Assembly (NCBI GenBank): GCA_052387095.1
Contig: JBQTJN010000041.1
Span: forward strand, 1-30,934
From: JBQTJN01 sp052387095
GTDB taxonomy: Bacteria > Pseudomonadota > Alphaproteobacteria > Micavibrionales > Micavibrionaceae
DNA length: 30,934 nt
Direction of reading: 5' to 3'
The position numbers were made by a program, and so were the translations under genes. This document shows, piece after piece, positions 1 to 6,663 of the stretch (position 1 is its first letter; every line of letters begins with the position of its first letter). The notes under the pieces were generated by a model, which made no database searches, was not told where the DNA came from, and saw only the letters and a program-made list of their open reading frames with translations.

Positions 1-1757
1 AAGCGGCAGAAACCCGAAAAAATTCCCGCGTGGCGCGGGAAATTATCCTTGCCCTGCCGCATGAATTGCCAGCCCCGGCCCGCGAAGCCTTGACCCGCGA
101 TATGGCCATGTGGCTGGTGGAACGCTACAACGTGGCCGTTGATACGTCCCTGCATAGTCCGGTTGCCGGGGACGATCACGACCCGCGCAACCATCACGCC
201 CATCTTTTGTTCACCACCCGCGAAATCACAAAAGATGGGCTTGGCAAGAAAACCCGCATCCTTGACGACCGCGAGCAAGGCCCGCAGGAAGTCGAGTTAA
301 TCCGCGTGATTTGGGAAACGCTTGCCAATGATGCCTTGGAACAGGCCGGATTATCCCATGACAAAATCGACCGCAGGACGCTGGACGATCAGGGCATAGA
401 CCGGGTTCCGCAAATCCATATCGGGCCGGAAGGCAAAGCCGCCGAGGAAAAGCGCGGCGACAAGGAAGATGAAGACGACGACGACGAAGACGACAAAGAC
501 GGGGGCGGGGAAGAAGGCAAGTCTGGTGATAAAAGCGGCAAACAGGGCGGCGGTTCCGGAGATAGCGGCCCTGCTCCCGCGCCAGCCAAGGAAAAGGAAC
601 AGCCCAACCAGAAAAACCGTGATGTCGATTATAAAACCATCGACCAAGGGCGCAGCCGCAGCGATCTTGTGGAAGAAATTAAACGGGTCAATGCCGAGCG
701 CAGCAAATGGCCTGATCTTCCGCTAGCAGAGCAAATCCGGACACTGGAAAAAGAAATGGTCAAACTTGACCATCGTGTCCGGCATTTTGAAAACATCTAT
801 GCAAAGACCGGCCTTCCCGCCGTCATTAAAAAATCCATTATCGAGATTGTCCGGTTTTCAAAAGAGCTTTTATTTACCCGCATCCTAAATCGTGAATCCT
901 TGCGCCTGTCAGAACAGGAATCGCAAGCGCGTATTGTGCGGCAGAATTTCCGTTACGGGCGATCTTACAGAACAGGGATTCATGAGCAAATCCAGACCAT
1001 GAAAACCCGCCTGTCCATTCTGGAAGAAAGCCATGATCACTACCGAAAATATAAGTCATTTGTGGACTCGATAGAAAAGACGCTGGCAGAAACTCCGGCT
1101 ATAAAATTCACGGAAAGCGCAAAATCAAAAACGATTACCGATTTAGAATTTTCGACAAAACTTAAGCTGAAAGCCGAACTGCTACGCGAGGGCATACCGG
1201 AGATATTCAAGCCATCAAAAGAAACAATCCGAATAGCGGAGCCAATTAATAAACAAAGCACTATGCCGCCGGTAAAAGCAAAAGAACCGGATTCACGCCC
1301 TGCCACCGCCACAACACCAATAAAACCCGATACAGAAAAGCCTGTATCATTACTATCGAGTAATAACGCGCCGCCAAGTCCGGAGCGTAAAGACTGGTTT
1401 ATTCCCGCGACAGACAAAATGCGCGGCTTGCAGGAACACATAGAAAAGGAACTGGCAAACAGGAAACAGCCGACTCTTGCACCGCAACCGGATAAAACAC
1501 CTTCGCCCTTGCAGAGTATGTTCAACAGCGTCCGCCAGAACAGTCCAGCGGAGAAATTCACGACAAACGAATATGTGCGCGAGAAGGTCAAAGAAGAAGC
1601 GGCAACAATCAGGGAGAAAATACCGCCGGAGCATAAAGCCGAACCTTACCCCGAAGACACACCCAAAAGCGCCAGAATGTCCGGCGCGTTCAATCGTACC
1701 GCTACGCCGCCGGACAACAAACCCTCACAGAACCATGACCCTGATTACAGGCCGTGA
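1..1757 (+). CDS. MobA/MobL-family relaxase, 5'-truncated by window edge
   Basis: This is a conjugative or mobilisation relaxase, which nicks the transfer origin of a plasmid or integrative element and pilots the strand. The frame is open to the window edge: a GTG at 30 could start translation, but the codons before it read AETRKNSRVAREI, which continues the family pattern, so the real start lies upstream. Key evidence is the histidine metal-binding motif RNHHAHLLFTTR at residues 53-64 (counted from 30), preceded by the ALPHEL and RYNVAVD blocks of MobA/MobL proteins. The catalytic Tyr region is probably outside the window. Residues about 145-190 are a low-complexity Asp/Glu/Gly/Ser linker, and the rest is Lys/Glu-rich and coiled-coil-like with no recognised helicase domain. 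It ends 52 bases before an IS30 element. It marks plasmid-like or ICE-like DNA next to the chromosomal flagellar genes. Confidence 0.8.
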   Translation, partial: AAETRKNSRVAREIILALPHELPAPAREALTRDMAMWLVERYNVAVDTSLHSPVAGDDHDPRNHHAHLLFTTREITKDGLGKKTRILDDREQGPQEVELIRVIWETLANDALEQAGLSHDKIDRRTLDDQGIDRVPQIHIGPEGKAAEEKRGDKEDEDDDDEDDKDGGGEEGKSGDKSGKQGGGSGDSGPAPAPAKEKEQPNQKNRDVDYKTIDQGRSRSDLVEEIKRVNAERSKWPDLPLAEQIRTLEKEMVKLDHRVRHFENIYAKTGLPAVIKKSIIEIVRFSKELLFTRILNRESLRLSEQESQARIVRQNFRYGRSYRTGIHEQIQTMKTRLSILEESHDHYRKYKSFVDSIEKTLAETPAIKFTESAKSKTITDLEFSTKLKLKAELLREGIPEIFKPSKETIRIAEPINKQSTMPPVKAKEPDSRPATATTPIKPDTEKPVSLLSSNNAPPSPERKDWFIPATDKMRGLQEHIEKELANRKQPTLAPQPDKTPSPLQSMFNSVRQNSPAEKFTTNEYVREKVKEEAATIREKIPPEHKAEPYPEDTPKSARMSGAFNRTATPPDNKPSQNHDPDYRP

Positions 1758-1823
1758 ACGTATGGACAAAACTCCACAATCGGGGCATATTCAGGCATAT
1801 TTTTATGATTTGTGCAGGCCCCT

Positions 1824-2825
1824 TTAGGTAACTAGCGCAACTTTCCGCAAAGACGACGGCCTTGAGAAGACCTCCATCGGCGTCCTGAATCCTAACACGG
1901 CGCGCGGTCGATTGTTAAGCAGCTCTTCGACCTTCTGAACTTCATGCGCCTCGACCGCCGTAAAGTCGGTTGCCTTCGGGAAGTATTGGCGGACAAGGCC
2001 ATTGGTGTGTTCGTTCAGCCCGCGTTCCCAAGAATGGTAGGGCTTGGCGAAGAAAGTATCGGCCTTCAGGGTTCTTCCGAACTCCCGATGTCGCGCAAAC
2101 TCCCAGCCGTTGTCCATCGTTATCGTGAGAACTTTTTTCTTGTCATTATAAAGCGATGCTTCAATGGCCTCCGCAACGGTGGCGGATTTCGGCTCTGGCA
2201 CCAAAGCCAGACGCAGGAATTTTGAGCCGCGCTCGACCATGCTGACGAGAACGCCGCGATGCTGGCTACCGACAATCGTATCCAATTCCCAGTCCCCGAC
2301 ACGGGATTTTTGTTCAACGATGGCAGGGCGCTGGTCAATGTCCACGCGGCCAGGAATGGGGCCTTTTCTGCGATCTGGAATGCCGAACCTTGAACCATAG
2401 CGCCTGTAACGGCGACCGCCGTGACGAAGATGGCGGTAGAGAGTTCCGCCGTTCCACTTATCCCGCCAGACGTGGTGATAGATGCGCTCATAGCCGATGG
2501 TCGGCAATTTGGACTGGCGATATTTCATCCATCCGCTGATTTGCTGCGGACTCCAACCCAGCCGCAGCTTCTCTTCCACGAAAGCGATAATCTCCGGCGT
2601 CATCTTTGACTGTCGCCGCCGTTTTGCCCGCCTACGCTTGTCCGCAAGCCCTTGCGCCAGATGGTGATAATATTTCCCGTCAACCGTGTTTCTTCTGCGC
2701 TCACGGCCTACGGAGGATCGGTGGACGCCGATTTCCCGCGCTATCTCTGCGTCCGAATATCCTCTTTTTGTAAGCACTTGGATGGATACCCGGTCCGCTT
2801 CTTCCAGTCGTTTATATCTTTTCAT
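1824..2825 (-). CDS. IS30-family transposase
   Basis: DDE transposase of 333 residues, a normal length for IS30. An N-terminal helix-turn-helix occupies about residues 20-45 (RGYSDAEIAREIGVHRSSVG). The catalytic triad is readable: D182 in DWELDTIVG, D238 in TMDNGWEFA and E272 in RGLNEHTNGLVRQYFPK. The 33-residue spacing between the second Asp and the Glu is typical of the family. A strong ribosome-binding site (GGAGGA) sits 7 bases upstream of the ATG, but it lies inside a 30-bp perfect palindrome. No frameshift or internal stop is present, so the enzyme looks functional. Confidence 0.92.
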   Translation of the reverse strand: MKRYKRLEEADRVSIQVLTKRGYSDAEIAREIGVHRSSVGRERRRNTVDGKYYHHLAQGLADKRRRAKRRRQSKMTPEIIAFVEEKLRLGWSPQQISGWMKYRQSKLPTIGYERIYHHVWRDKWNGGTLYRHLRHGGRRYRRYGSRFGIPDRRKGPIPGRVDIDQRPAIVEQKSRVGDWELDTIVGSQHRGVLVSMVERGSKFLRLALVPEPKSATVAEAIEASLYNDKKKVLTITMDNGWEFARHREFGRTLKADTFFAKPYHSWERGLNEHTNGLVRQYFPKATDFTAVEAHEVQKVEELLNNRPRAVLGFRTPMEVFSRPSSLRKVALVT

Positions 2826-2831
2826 AACTTT

Positions 2832-2861
2832 CCTCCATCGGTTTAAACCGATGGAGGAATC
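2832..2861 (-). promoter_or_regulatory. Perfect 30-bp palindrome covering the transposase ribosome-binding site
   Basis: Bases 2832-2846 and 2847-2861 are exact reverse complements, centred on GGTTTAAACC. In a transcript entering from outside the IS this would fold into a 15-bp hairpin whose 3' arm contains the GGAGGA ribosome-binding site of the transposase. It could therefore block translation from read-through transcripts, or act as a dimeric operator site. The pairing is seen directly; the function is inferred. Confidence 0.55.
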
Positions 2862-3022
2862 TTCTCTTGTGTGCTACCGTATTCATGCAAGTTGCTTTGT
2901 TAACAGGACACGGCAGCAGGAAAGTCCTGCACAATATCTACACAAGCGAAAATGGTGCATTTTATCTATTTAATTTCATATAGTTATAATGACCACCACA
3001 TCTGGCGGGGATGACACCAAAA

Positions 3023-3457
3023 TCAATCGTCCCGCTGCGTCTTCTCGAGCCGCTCATGGCGCTCCTGCGCTTCAAGGCTCAAAGTGGCTATGGGGCGGGC
3101 CTTGAGGCGAGCCACGGAAATCGGCTCGCCGGTTTCTTCGCAGAAACCGTATTCACCGTCTTTAATACGCTGCAGCGCCTGGTTGATTTTTGAAATCAGC
3201 TTGCGCTCGCGGTCACGAGTCCGCAATTCCAGCGCGTGATCAGTTTCCGCCGAGGCGCGGTCTGCGAGATCGGGCTTCTGCAGCTCGGTGCCCTGCAAAG
3301 TAATCTGGATCGTTTCCTGGGATTCTTTCAGCAGCTCGGTGCGCCACGCAATCAGCGCCTGGCGAAAATATTCCAGCATCACCGGATTCATGAATTTCTT
3401 TTTATCTTTTTCAGGATCGTATTTGGCCGGTACGGTCACTGCATTGTCTGAGGTCAT
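3023..3457 (-). CDS. dksA: RNA polymerase-binding transcription factor DksA (zinc-finger cysteines mostly lost)
   Basis: DksA binds the secondary channel of RNA polymerase and, with ppGpp, adjusts rRNA, amino-acid and flagellar transcription. The 144-residue length is normal. The coiled-coil tip motif DLADRA (D63, D66, A68) is intact. In the C-terminal zinc-finger region the CxxC-17-CxxC positions read C106, T109, S127 and A130, so only one of the four ligands remains and zinc is unlikely to be bound this way; such degenerate forms are known in alphaproteobacteria. The surrounding sequence (FCEETGEPI, LKARPIATL) is classic DksA. It lies beside fliX, as in Caulobacter. The ATG at 3457 is chosen; AAAGGGA about 12 bases upstream is a modest ribosome-binding site. 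Confidence 0.9.
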   Translation of the reverse strand: MTSDNAVTVPAKYDPEKDKKKFMNPVMLEYFRQALIAWRTELLKESQETIQITLQGTELQKPDLADRASAETDHALELRTRDRERKLISKINQALQRIKDGEYGFCEETGEPISVARLKARPIATLSLEAQERHERLEKTQRDD

Positions 3458-3510
3458 TACGCGCTCATCCCTTTACTTAATTACGAAAAAGCCTTGTGAA
3501 AACAGCAGGA

Positions 3511-3539
3511 AATATAAGCATCCCTGTCCGCGAAAACAA
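3511..3539 (-). promoter_or_regulatory. Candidate sigma-70-type promoter for dksA
   Basis: On the minus strand TTGTTT (3534-3539) and TATATT (3511-3516) are separated by exactly 17 bases, and dksA starts 53 bases downstream. The -10 matches 5 of 6 consensus bases and the -35 matches 3 of 6. This is reading by eye only. Confidence 0.35.
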
Positions 3540-3549
3540 TAGGCTTGAT

Positions 3550-3987
3550 TCACCGCGATGGCGCCTCAAGCATATAGCGAATTTTGGCCAGCTCCACCTG
3601 CGCCCTTAAGTCAATCTCGTCCATAAGCACGCTCATGGCCGGATTCTTGATCTTTTCCCGGTGCGCCGCGACCATGTCGGCAATATCGAGCATCTGCCCG
3701 GCACGCAGGTCTCCACCCAAAAGGGCCAACCTGATTTTATCAAGCTCTTTCAGTATATTGTCGCCGCGTTCGTAAGTTCTTCTTCGAGCCGCACGTTCAC
3801 CCGGATCCTCCGATCCCTGCACAGCCAGCAGGGAATCGACCAGGGCAATGGACTGGGTCGCGCGGGCACCGGCCGCCGGCACAGGACCGTCAGTCATAAA
3901 ATCCCCGAAACTCGAGGTGCCGGCTTTTCTTTCCGGTTTTTTTGAAGAGGAGGCGGATTGCGCCTTCCCCGGCCCTTCAACTTTCAT
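3550..3987 (-). CDS. fliX: Flagellar assembly regulator FliX
   Basis: FliX is the alphaproteobacterial protein that binds FlbD and couples its sigma-54 activator function to basal-body assembly. The 145-residue protein starts MKVEGPGKAQ, like family members, has a flexible Ser/Pro/Ala-rich N-terminus (about 1-45), a basic segment ERAARRRTYERGDNILKEL near the middle, and the conserved C-terminal block LMDEIDLRAQVELAK. It is divergent from flgI and next to dksA, the arrangement known in Caulobacter. Its partner gene flbD is 16 kb away at 20443-21807. The ATG at 3987 is the only sensible start. Confidence 0.85.
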   Translation of the reverse strand: MKVEGPGKAQSASSSKKPERKAGTSSFGDFMTDGPVPAAGARATQSIALVDSLLAVQGSEDPGERAARRRTYERGDNILKELDKIRLALLGGDLRAGQMLDIADMVAAHREKIKNPAMSVLMDEIDLRAQVELAKIRYMLEAPSR

Positions 3988-4011
3988 AATGAATCTGCCT
4001 TTGTTACCGCC

Positions 4012-4040
4012 ATCATACCGTATAACCCGCCCACCGTTAA
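4012..4040 (-). promoter_or_regulatory. Candidate sigma-70-type promoter for fliX
   Basis: The minus strand carries TTAACG (4035-4040), a 17-base spacer and TATGAT (4012-4017), 24 bases before the fliX ATG. Four of six and five of six bases match consensus. A housekeeping promoter would make the regulator available before the sigma-54 class of genes is switched on; that role is inferred. Confidence 0.4.
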
Positions 4041-4164
4041 ATAGGTAAAACTTGCCGAAGCCGTAGTCTTATCAACAGGATAACATCCCGCCGCGCAGGG
4101 AGGCCTTTCAGCGATCTCCCATCATAAGCTGCTGATTTTAAAGAATCTATTAATCCTCACAATC

Positions 4165-4180
4165 TGGCATGGCTTTCGCA
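4165..4180 (+). promoter_or_regulatory. Sigma-54 promoter for the flgI operon
   Basis: The sequence TGGCATGGCTTTCGCA has GG and GC elements at the exact -24/-12 spacing and matches the TGGCACG-N4-TTGCA consensus except for two bases. Transcription would begin near 4191-4193, leaving a short leader to the flgI ATG at 4206. The window also encodes the sigma-54 activator FlbD and its partner FliX, so this is the most likely class III/IV flagellar promoter here. Upstream activator sites were not resolved. Confidence 0.75.
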
Positions 4181-4205
4181 TAGGACACCCAACAAAGGGA
4201 CCCTC

Positions 4206-5327
4206 ATGCGTAAAATCATCCTCCTGACGTTTTTGGCCTTCTGCGCCGGCCTGCTCGCCGCGCCACAAGACGCATTTGCCAAAACCTCCCGTATCAAGGA
4301 CATCGTCGATTTTGAAAGCGTCCGTGAAAACCAGCTGGTCGGATACGGTCTCGTTGTCGGCCTGAACGGCACAGGCGACTCGCTCGGCAACTCGCCCTTC
4401 ACGGAACAAAGTCTGATCGCGATGCTGGAGCGTCTCGGCATCAGCGTCCGCGGCGCCAACATGAATACGGGCAACGTCGCGGCCGTTATGGTGACAGCAA
4501 CGCTTCCGCCTTTCACCAACCAGGGCTCACGCATCGACGTGAATATTTCTTCGCTTGGCGACGCCAGCGATCTGCGCGGTGGTACATTGCTTGTCACACC
4601 GCTTCTCGCTGCTGACGGCGAAGCCTACGCCGTCGCGCAGGGCGAAGTCAGCATCGCCGGTTTCAGCGCCGGTGGCGACGCGGCCAGTGTCACCCAGAAT
4701 ATCCCGACCGCAGGACGTCTTCCCGGCGGCGCGATTGTCGAGCGCGAGATTGCCTTCCGTCTTGAGGATCTGCAGCAGATCCGCCTTGGCCTGAAAAACC
4801 CCGATTTCACGACAGCCCGCCGCATTGCGCAGGCCATCAACGGCTTTACGGATGCGGATCTCGCGCTGGCTGAAAACTCCGCCAGCGTCATGCTCCGTCG
4901 CCCCGAAGGCTATGACGGCACGATTGTAGATCTCATCACCGACATCGAACAGCTTCCTATTCAACCTGACATGCCGGCGAAGGTTGTTATCTCTGAACGC
5001 TCCGGCGTTATCGTGATGGGCTCTGATGTCCGCATCAGCGATGTCGCCATCGCCCAGAGCAACCTGACAATTAAAGTCACCGAAACACCGCAGGTCTCGC
5101 AGCCCAACCCATTTGCCGATGATGCCGAAACAGTCATCGTGCCGCGCACCGATCTCGAAGTGAACCAGGGCTCCGATGTCAAACTCGCCATGGTCGAAAC
5201 CGGCGTGACATTGCAAGATCTCGTCACCGGCCTTAACCGCCTCGGCATGCAGCCGCGCGACATCATTACAATTCTCCAGGCCATCCGCGCCGCCGGCGCC
5301 CTCCAGGCCGAAATCGAGGTCATGTAA
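4206..5327 (+). CDS. flgI: Flagellar P-ring protein FlgI
   Basis: FlgI forms the P ring around the rod in the periplasmic peptidoglycan layer. The 373-residue product has a Sec signal peptide (MRKIILLTFLAFCAGLLAA, cleavage near DAFA-K), followed by the hallmark SRIKDIVDFESVRENQLVGY and LVVGLNGTGDSL segments. The C-terminal block reads VTGLNRLGMQPRDIITILQA, typical of the family. Length is normal. It sits 26 bases behind a sigma-54 promoter and its TAA shares one base with the ATG of the FlgJ-like gene, indicating translational coupling. No flgH (L ring) gene is present in the window. Confidence 0.96.
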   Translation: MRKIILLTFLAFCAGLLAAPQDAFAKTSRIKDIVDFESVRENQLVGYGLVVGLNGTGDSLGNSPFTEQSLIAMLERLGISVRGANMNTGNVAAVMVTATLPPFTNQGSRIDVNISSLGDASDLRGGTLLVTPLLAADGEAYAVAQGEVSIAGFSAGGDAASVTQNIPTAGRLPGGAIVEREIAFRLEDLQQIRLGLKNPDFTTARRIAQAINGFTDADLALAENSASVMLRRPEGYDGTIVDLITDIEQLPIQPDMPAKVVISERSGVIVMGSDVRISDVAIAQSNLTIKVTETPQVSQPNPFADDAETVIVPRTDLEVNQGSDVKLAMVETGVTLQDLVTGLNRLGMQPRDIITILQAIRAAGALQAEIEVM

Positions 5328-5692
5328 TGACAGCCCTGAATTTCATAGGCCCGGACACCTCACTTTTGAGGCAACAGATGTCGCCGCTCTCTCCGAAGAT
5401 GTCCGGCGTGGCCGGCAAGCTGGATGAAGCAAAAAAAGCCGGGGACATGAAACGCATCGAAGAAGCATCCACCGAATTCGAAGGCGTGTTCATCGCCGAA
5501 ATGATGAAACCGATGTTCGATGGCCTCAACACCGAGGCGCCTTTCGGCGGCGGCAAGAGCGAGGAAGTTTTCCGCAGCATGATGGTTCAGGAATATGGCA
5601 GGATTATTGCAAGAACAGGCAGCATCGGCCTTTCGGACGATATTAAAACAGAAATGATAAAGATGCAGGAGCAAGCAGATAATGCAAAATAA
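5327..5692 (+). CDS. flgJ: FlgJ-like rod-binding protein (no muramidase domain)
   Basis: Small 121-residue protein matching the N-terminal rod-binding domain of FlgJ, which caps the growing rod. The segments FEGVFIAEMMKPMFDGL and SEEVFRSMMVQEYGRIIA are the family core. The C-terminal peptidoglycan hydrolase domain found in enterobacterial FlgJ is absent, as usual in alphaproteobacteria, so a separate lytic enzyme must open the wall. The ATG overlaps the flgI stop by one base, and the stop overlaps the next gene by 11 bases. Confidence 0.85.
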   Translation: MTALNFIGPDTSLLRQQMSPLSPKMSGVAGKLDEAKKAGDMKRIEEASTEFEGVFIAEMMKPMFDGLNTEAPFGGGKSEEVFRSMMVQEYGRIIARTGSIGLSDDIKTEMIKMQEQADNAK

Positions 5693-6134
5693 CAAGCCCA
5701 ACCAGACTAAACCCGCACGCAACGAATTTGCGGGCCTTCCGGCATCGAGCATAATGCATCACCTGATTGGCCATTCACAGAAGCTGGTTGATCTCAGCGA
5801 TAAGGAAACACAGGCGCTCGTGCAAAACGACATGCTCGCCTTCGCGATTTTGCAATACGAGAAAGACAGCCTCACAACGAAATATGTAGGGATTTCCAAA
5901 GAATTCCGCAGCCGTCTCGAGGAATTCCGTCATCTCGACAGAGGCCATCTCAACAAGCTTGAAGCGCTTCAAAAAACATTGTCCGAAAAATCGCACGCCA
6001 ACAACGCGATCATTGCCAAGCTCAAGCACCGCATCGAGAAAAACACGCACCAGACATTGCTCGCGGCGCAGGAAATCGCGCAGACCAGGCACATCCATTT
6101 CGAAAAAAGCGTGCAGCAGCAAGGAGAGGGTTAG
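5682..6134 (+). CDS. FlgN/FlbY-like flagellar coiled-coil protein, first of a tandem pair
   Basis: A 150-residue, highly charged alpha-helical protein with no signal peptide or membrane segment. The arrangement fits FlgN-type chaperones, which deliver the hook-filament junction proteins FlgK and FlgL to the export gate, or the FlbY protein found at this place in Caulobacter. The body from about residue 28 (LIGHSQKLVDLSDKE) is one continuous helical region with heptad-like Leu/Ile spacing. It overlaps the FlgJ-like gene by 11 bases and is followed 3 bases later by a second protein of similar size and pattern. Function is inferred from context and fold; sequence recognition is moderate. Confidence 0.6.
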   Translation: MQNNKPNQTKPARNEFAGLPASSIMHHLIGHSQKLVDLSDKETQALVQNDMLAFAILQYEKDSLTTKYVGISKEFRSRLEEFRHLDRGHLNKLEALQKTLSEKSHANNAIIAKLKHRIEKNTHQTLLAAQEIAQTRHIHFEKSVQQQGEG

Positions 6135-6137
6135 ACC

Positions 6138-6635
6138 ATGATGCAGAAAAACAAAGCACAGAGCGGAAAAAACAAGCCGCTTCCACCACTCTCCGCCAAT
6201 CCCGACAGCGCCATGCAGGAGATGATGGGCATCATCGATAATCTGCGCGGCATTTACATGAAAGAAACTGACGCTATGACAGGCGCCGATACGGATCTTT
6301 TCATGAAACTTCAGGATGAAAAACTGCAGGCTGCCCGCCAGTATCAGAAAGGCATCGAATTCATCATGGATAATAAAAGCGATATGCGCACTGCCCATCC
6401 GAACCTCAAGGCGCGCCTTGCCGCGATGCAGGAAGAATTTGCCGCTCTCAGCCAGAAAAACATGGAAGCCATCAAACGCATGCAGCGCTGCAGCCAGCGC
6501 CTGAGCGAAACGGTCATGACTGCCGCCCGCGACGAAGCCCGCAAGCAGCGCGCTTTTAACTACGCGGAGAACGGCGTCATCGCCACCAGCGACAGAAAAA
6601 GCGTCTCTATGGGAAGCATCAACGAAACAGCCTGA
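6138..6635 (+). CDS. FlgN/FlbY-like flagellar coiled-coil protein, second of a tandem pair
   Basis: A 165-residue, Met- and Lys-rich helical protein. Its core shares a pattern with the preceding protein: KETDAMTGADTDLFMKLQDEK here against KETQALVQNDMLAFAILQYEK there. The pair therefore looks like a diverged tandem duplication. No signal peptide or transmembrane segment is visible. A role as an export chaperone for hook-associated proteins is inferred from its place between the rod-capping gene and fliK. Two ATG codons are in tandem at 6138; either could be used. Confidence 0.55.
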   Translation: MMQKNKAQSGKNKPLPPLSANPDSAMQEMMGIIDNLRGIYMKETDAMTGADTDLFMKLQDEKLQAARQYQKGIEFIMDNKSDMRTAHPNLKARLAAMQEEFAALSQKNMEAIKRMQRCSQRLSETVMTAARDEARKQRAFNYAENGVIATSDRKSVSMGSINETA

Positions 6636-6663
6636 CCGCAAACCCTTACGGAAGAATCCGAAC

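Larger units (their letters stand above)
1810..2934 (-). mobile_element. IS30-family insertion sequence
   Basis: A single transposase gene fills almost the whole element. Imperfect terminal inverted repeats flank it: TTGTGCAGG at 1810-1818 is matched by its reverse complement CCTGCACAA at 2926-2934, and similarity continues inward through CTTT-rich bases. The transposase stop lies inside the left terminal repeat region, as is common in IS30 elements. I could not identify a clear 2-3 bp target duplication, so the outer limits are approximate by a few bases. The transposase frame is intact and the element may be active. Confidence 0.75.

Noticed and set aside
3003..3015. GGCGGGGATGAC near dksA as a family A repeat
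   Set aside because: Only one end is present with no partner or hairpins; too short to call.
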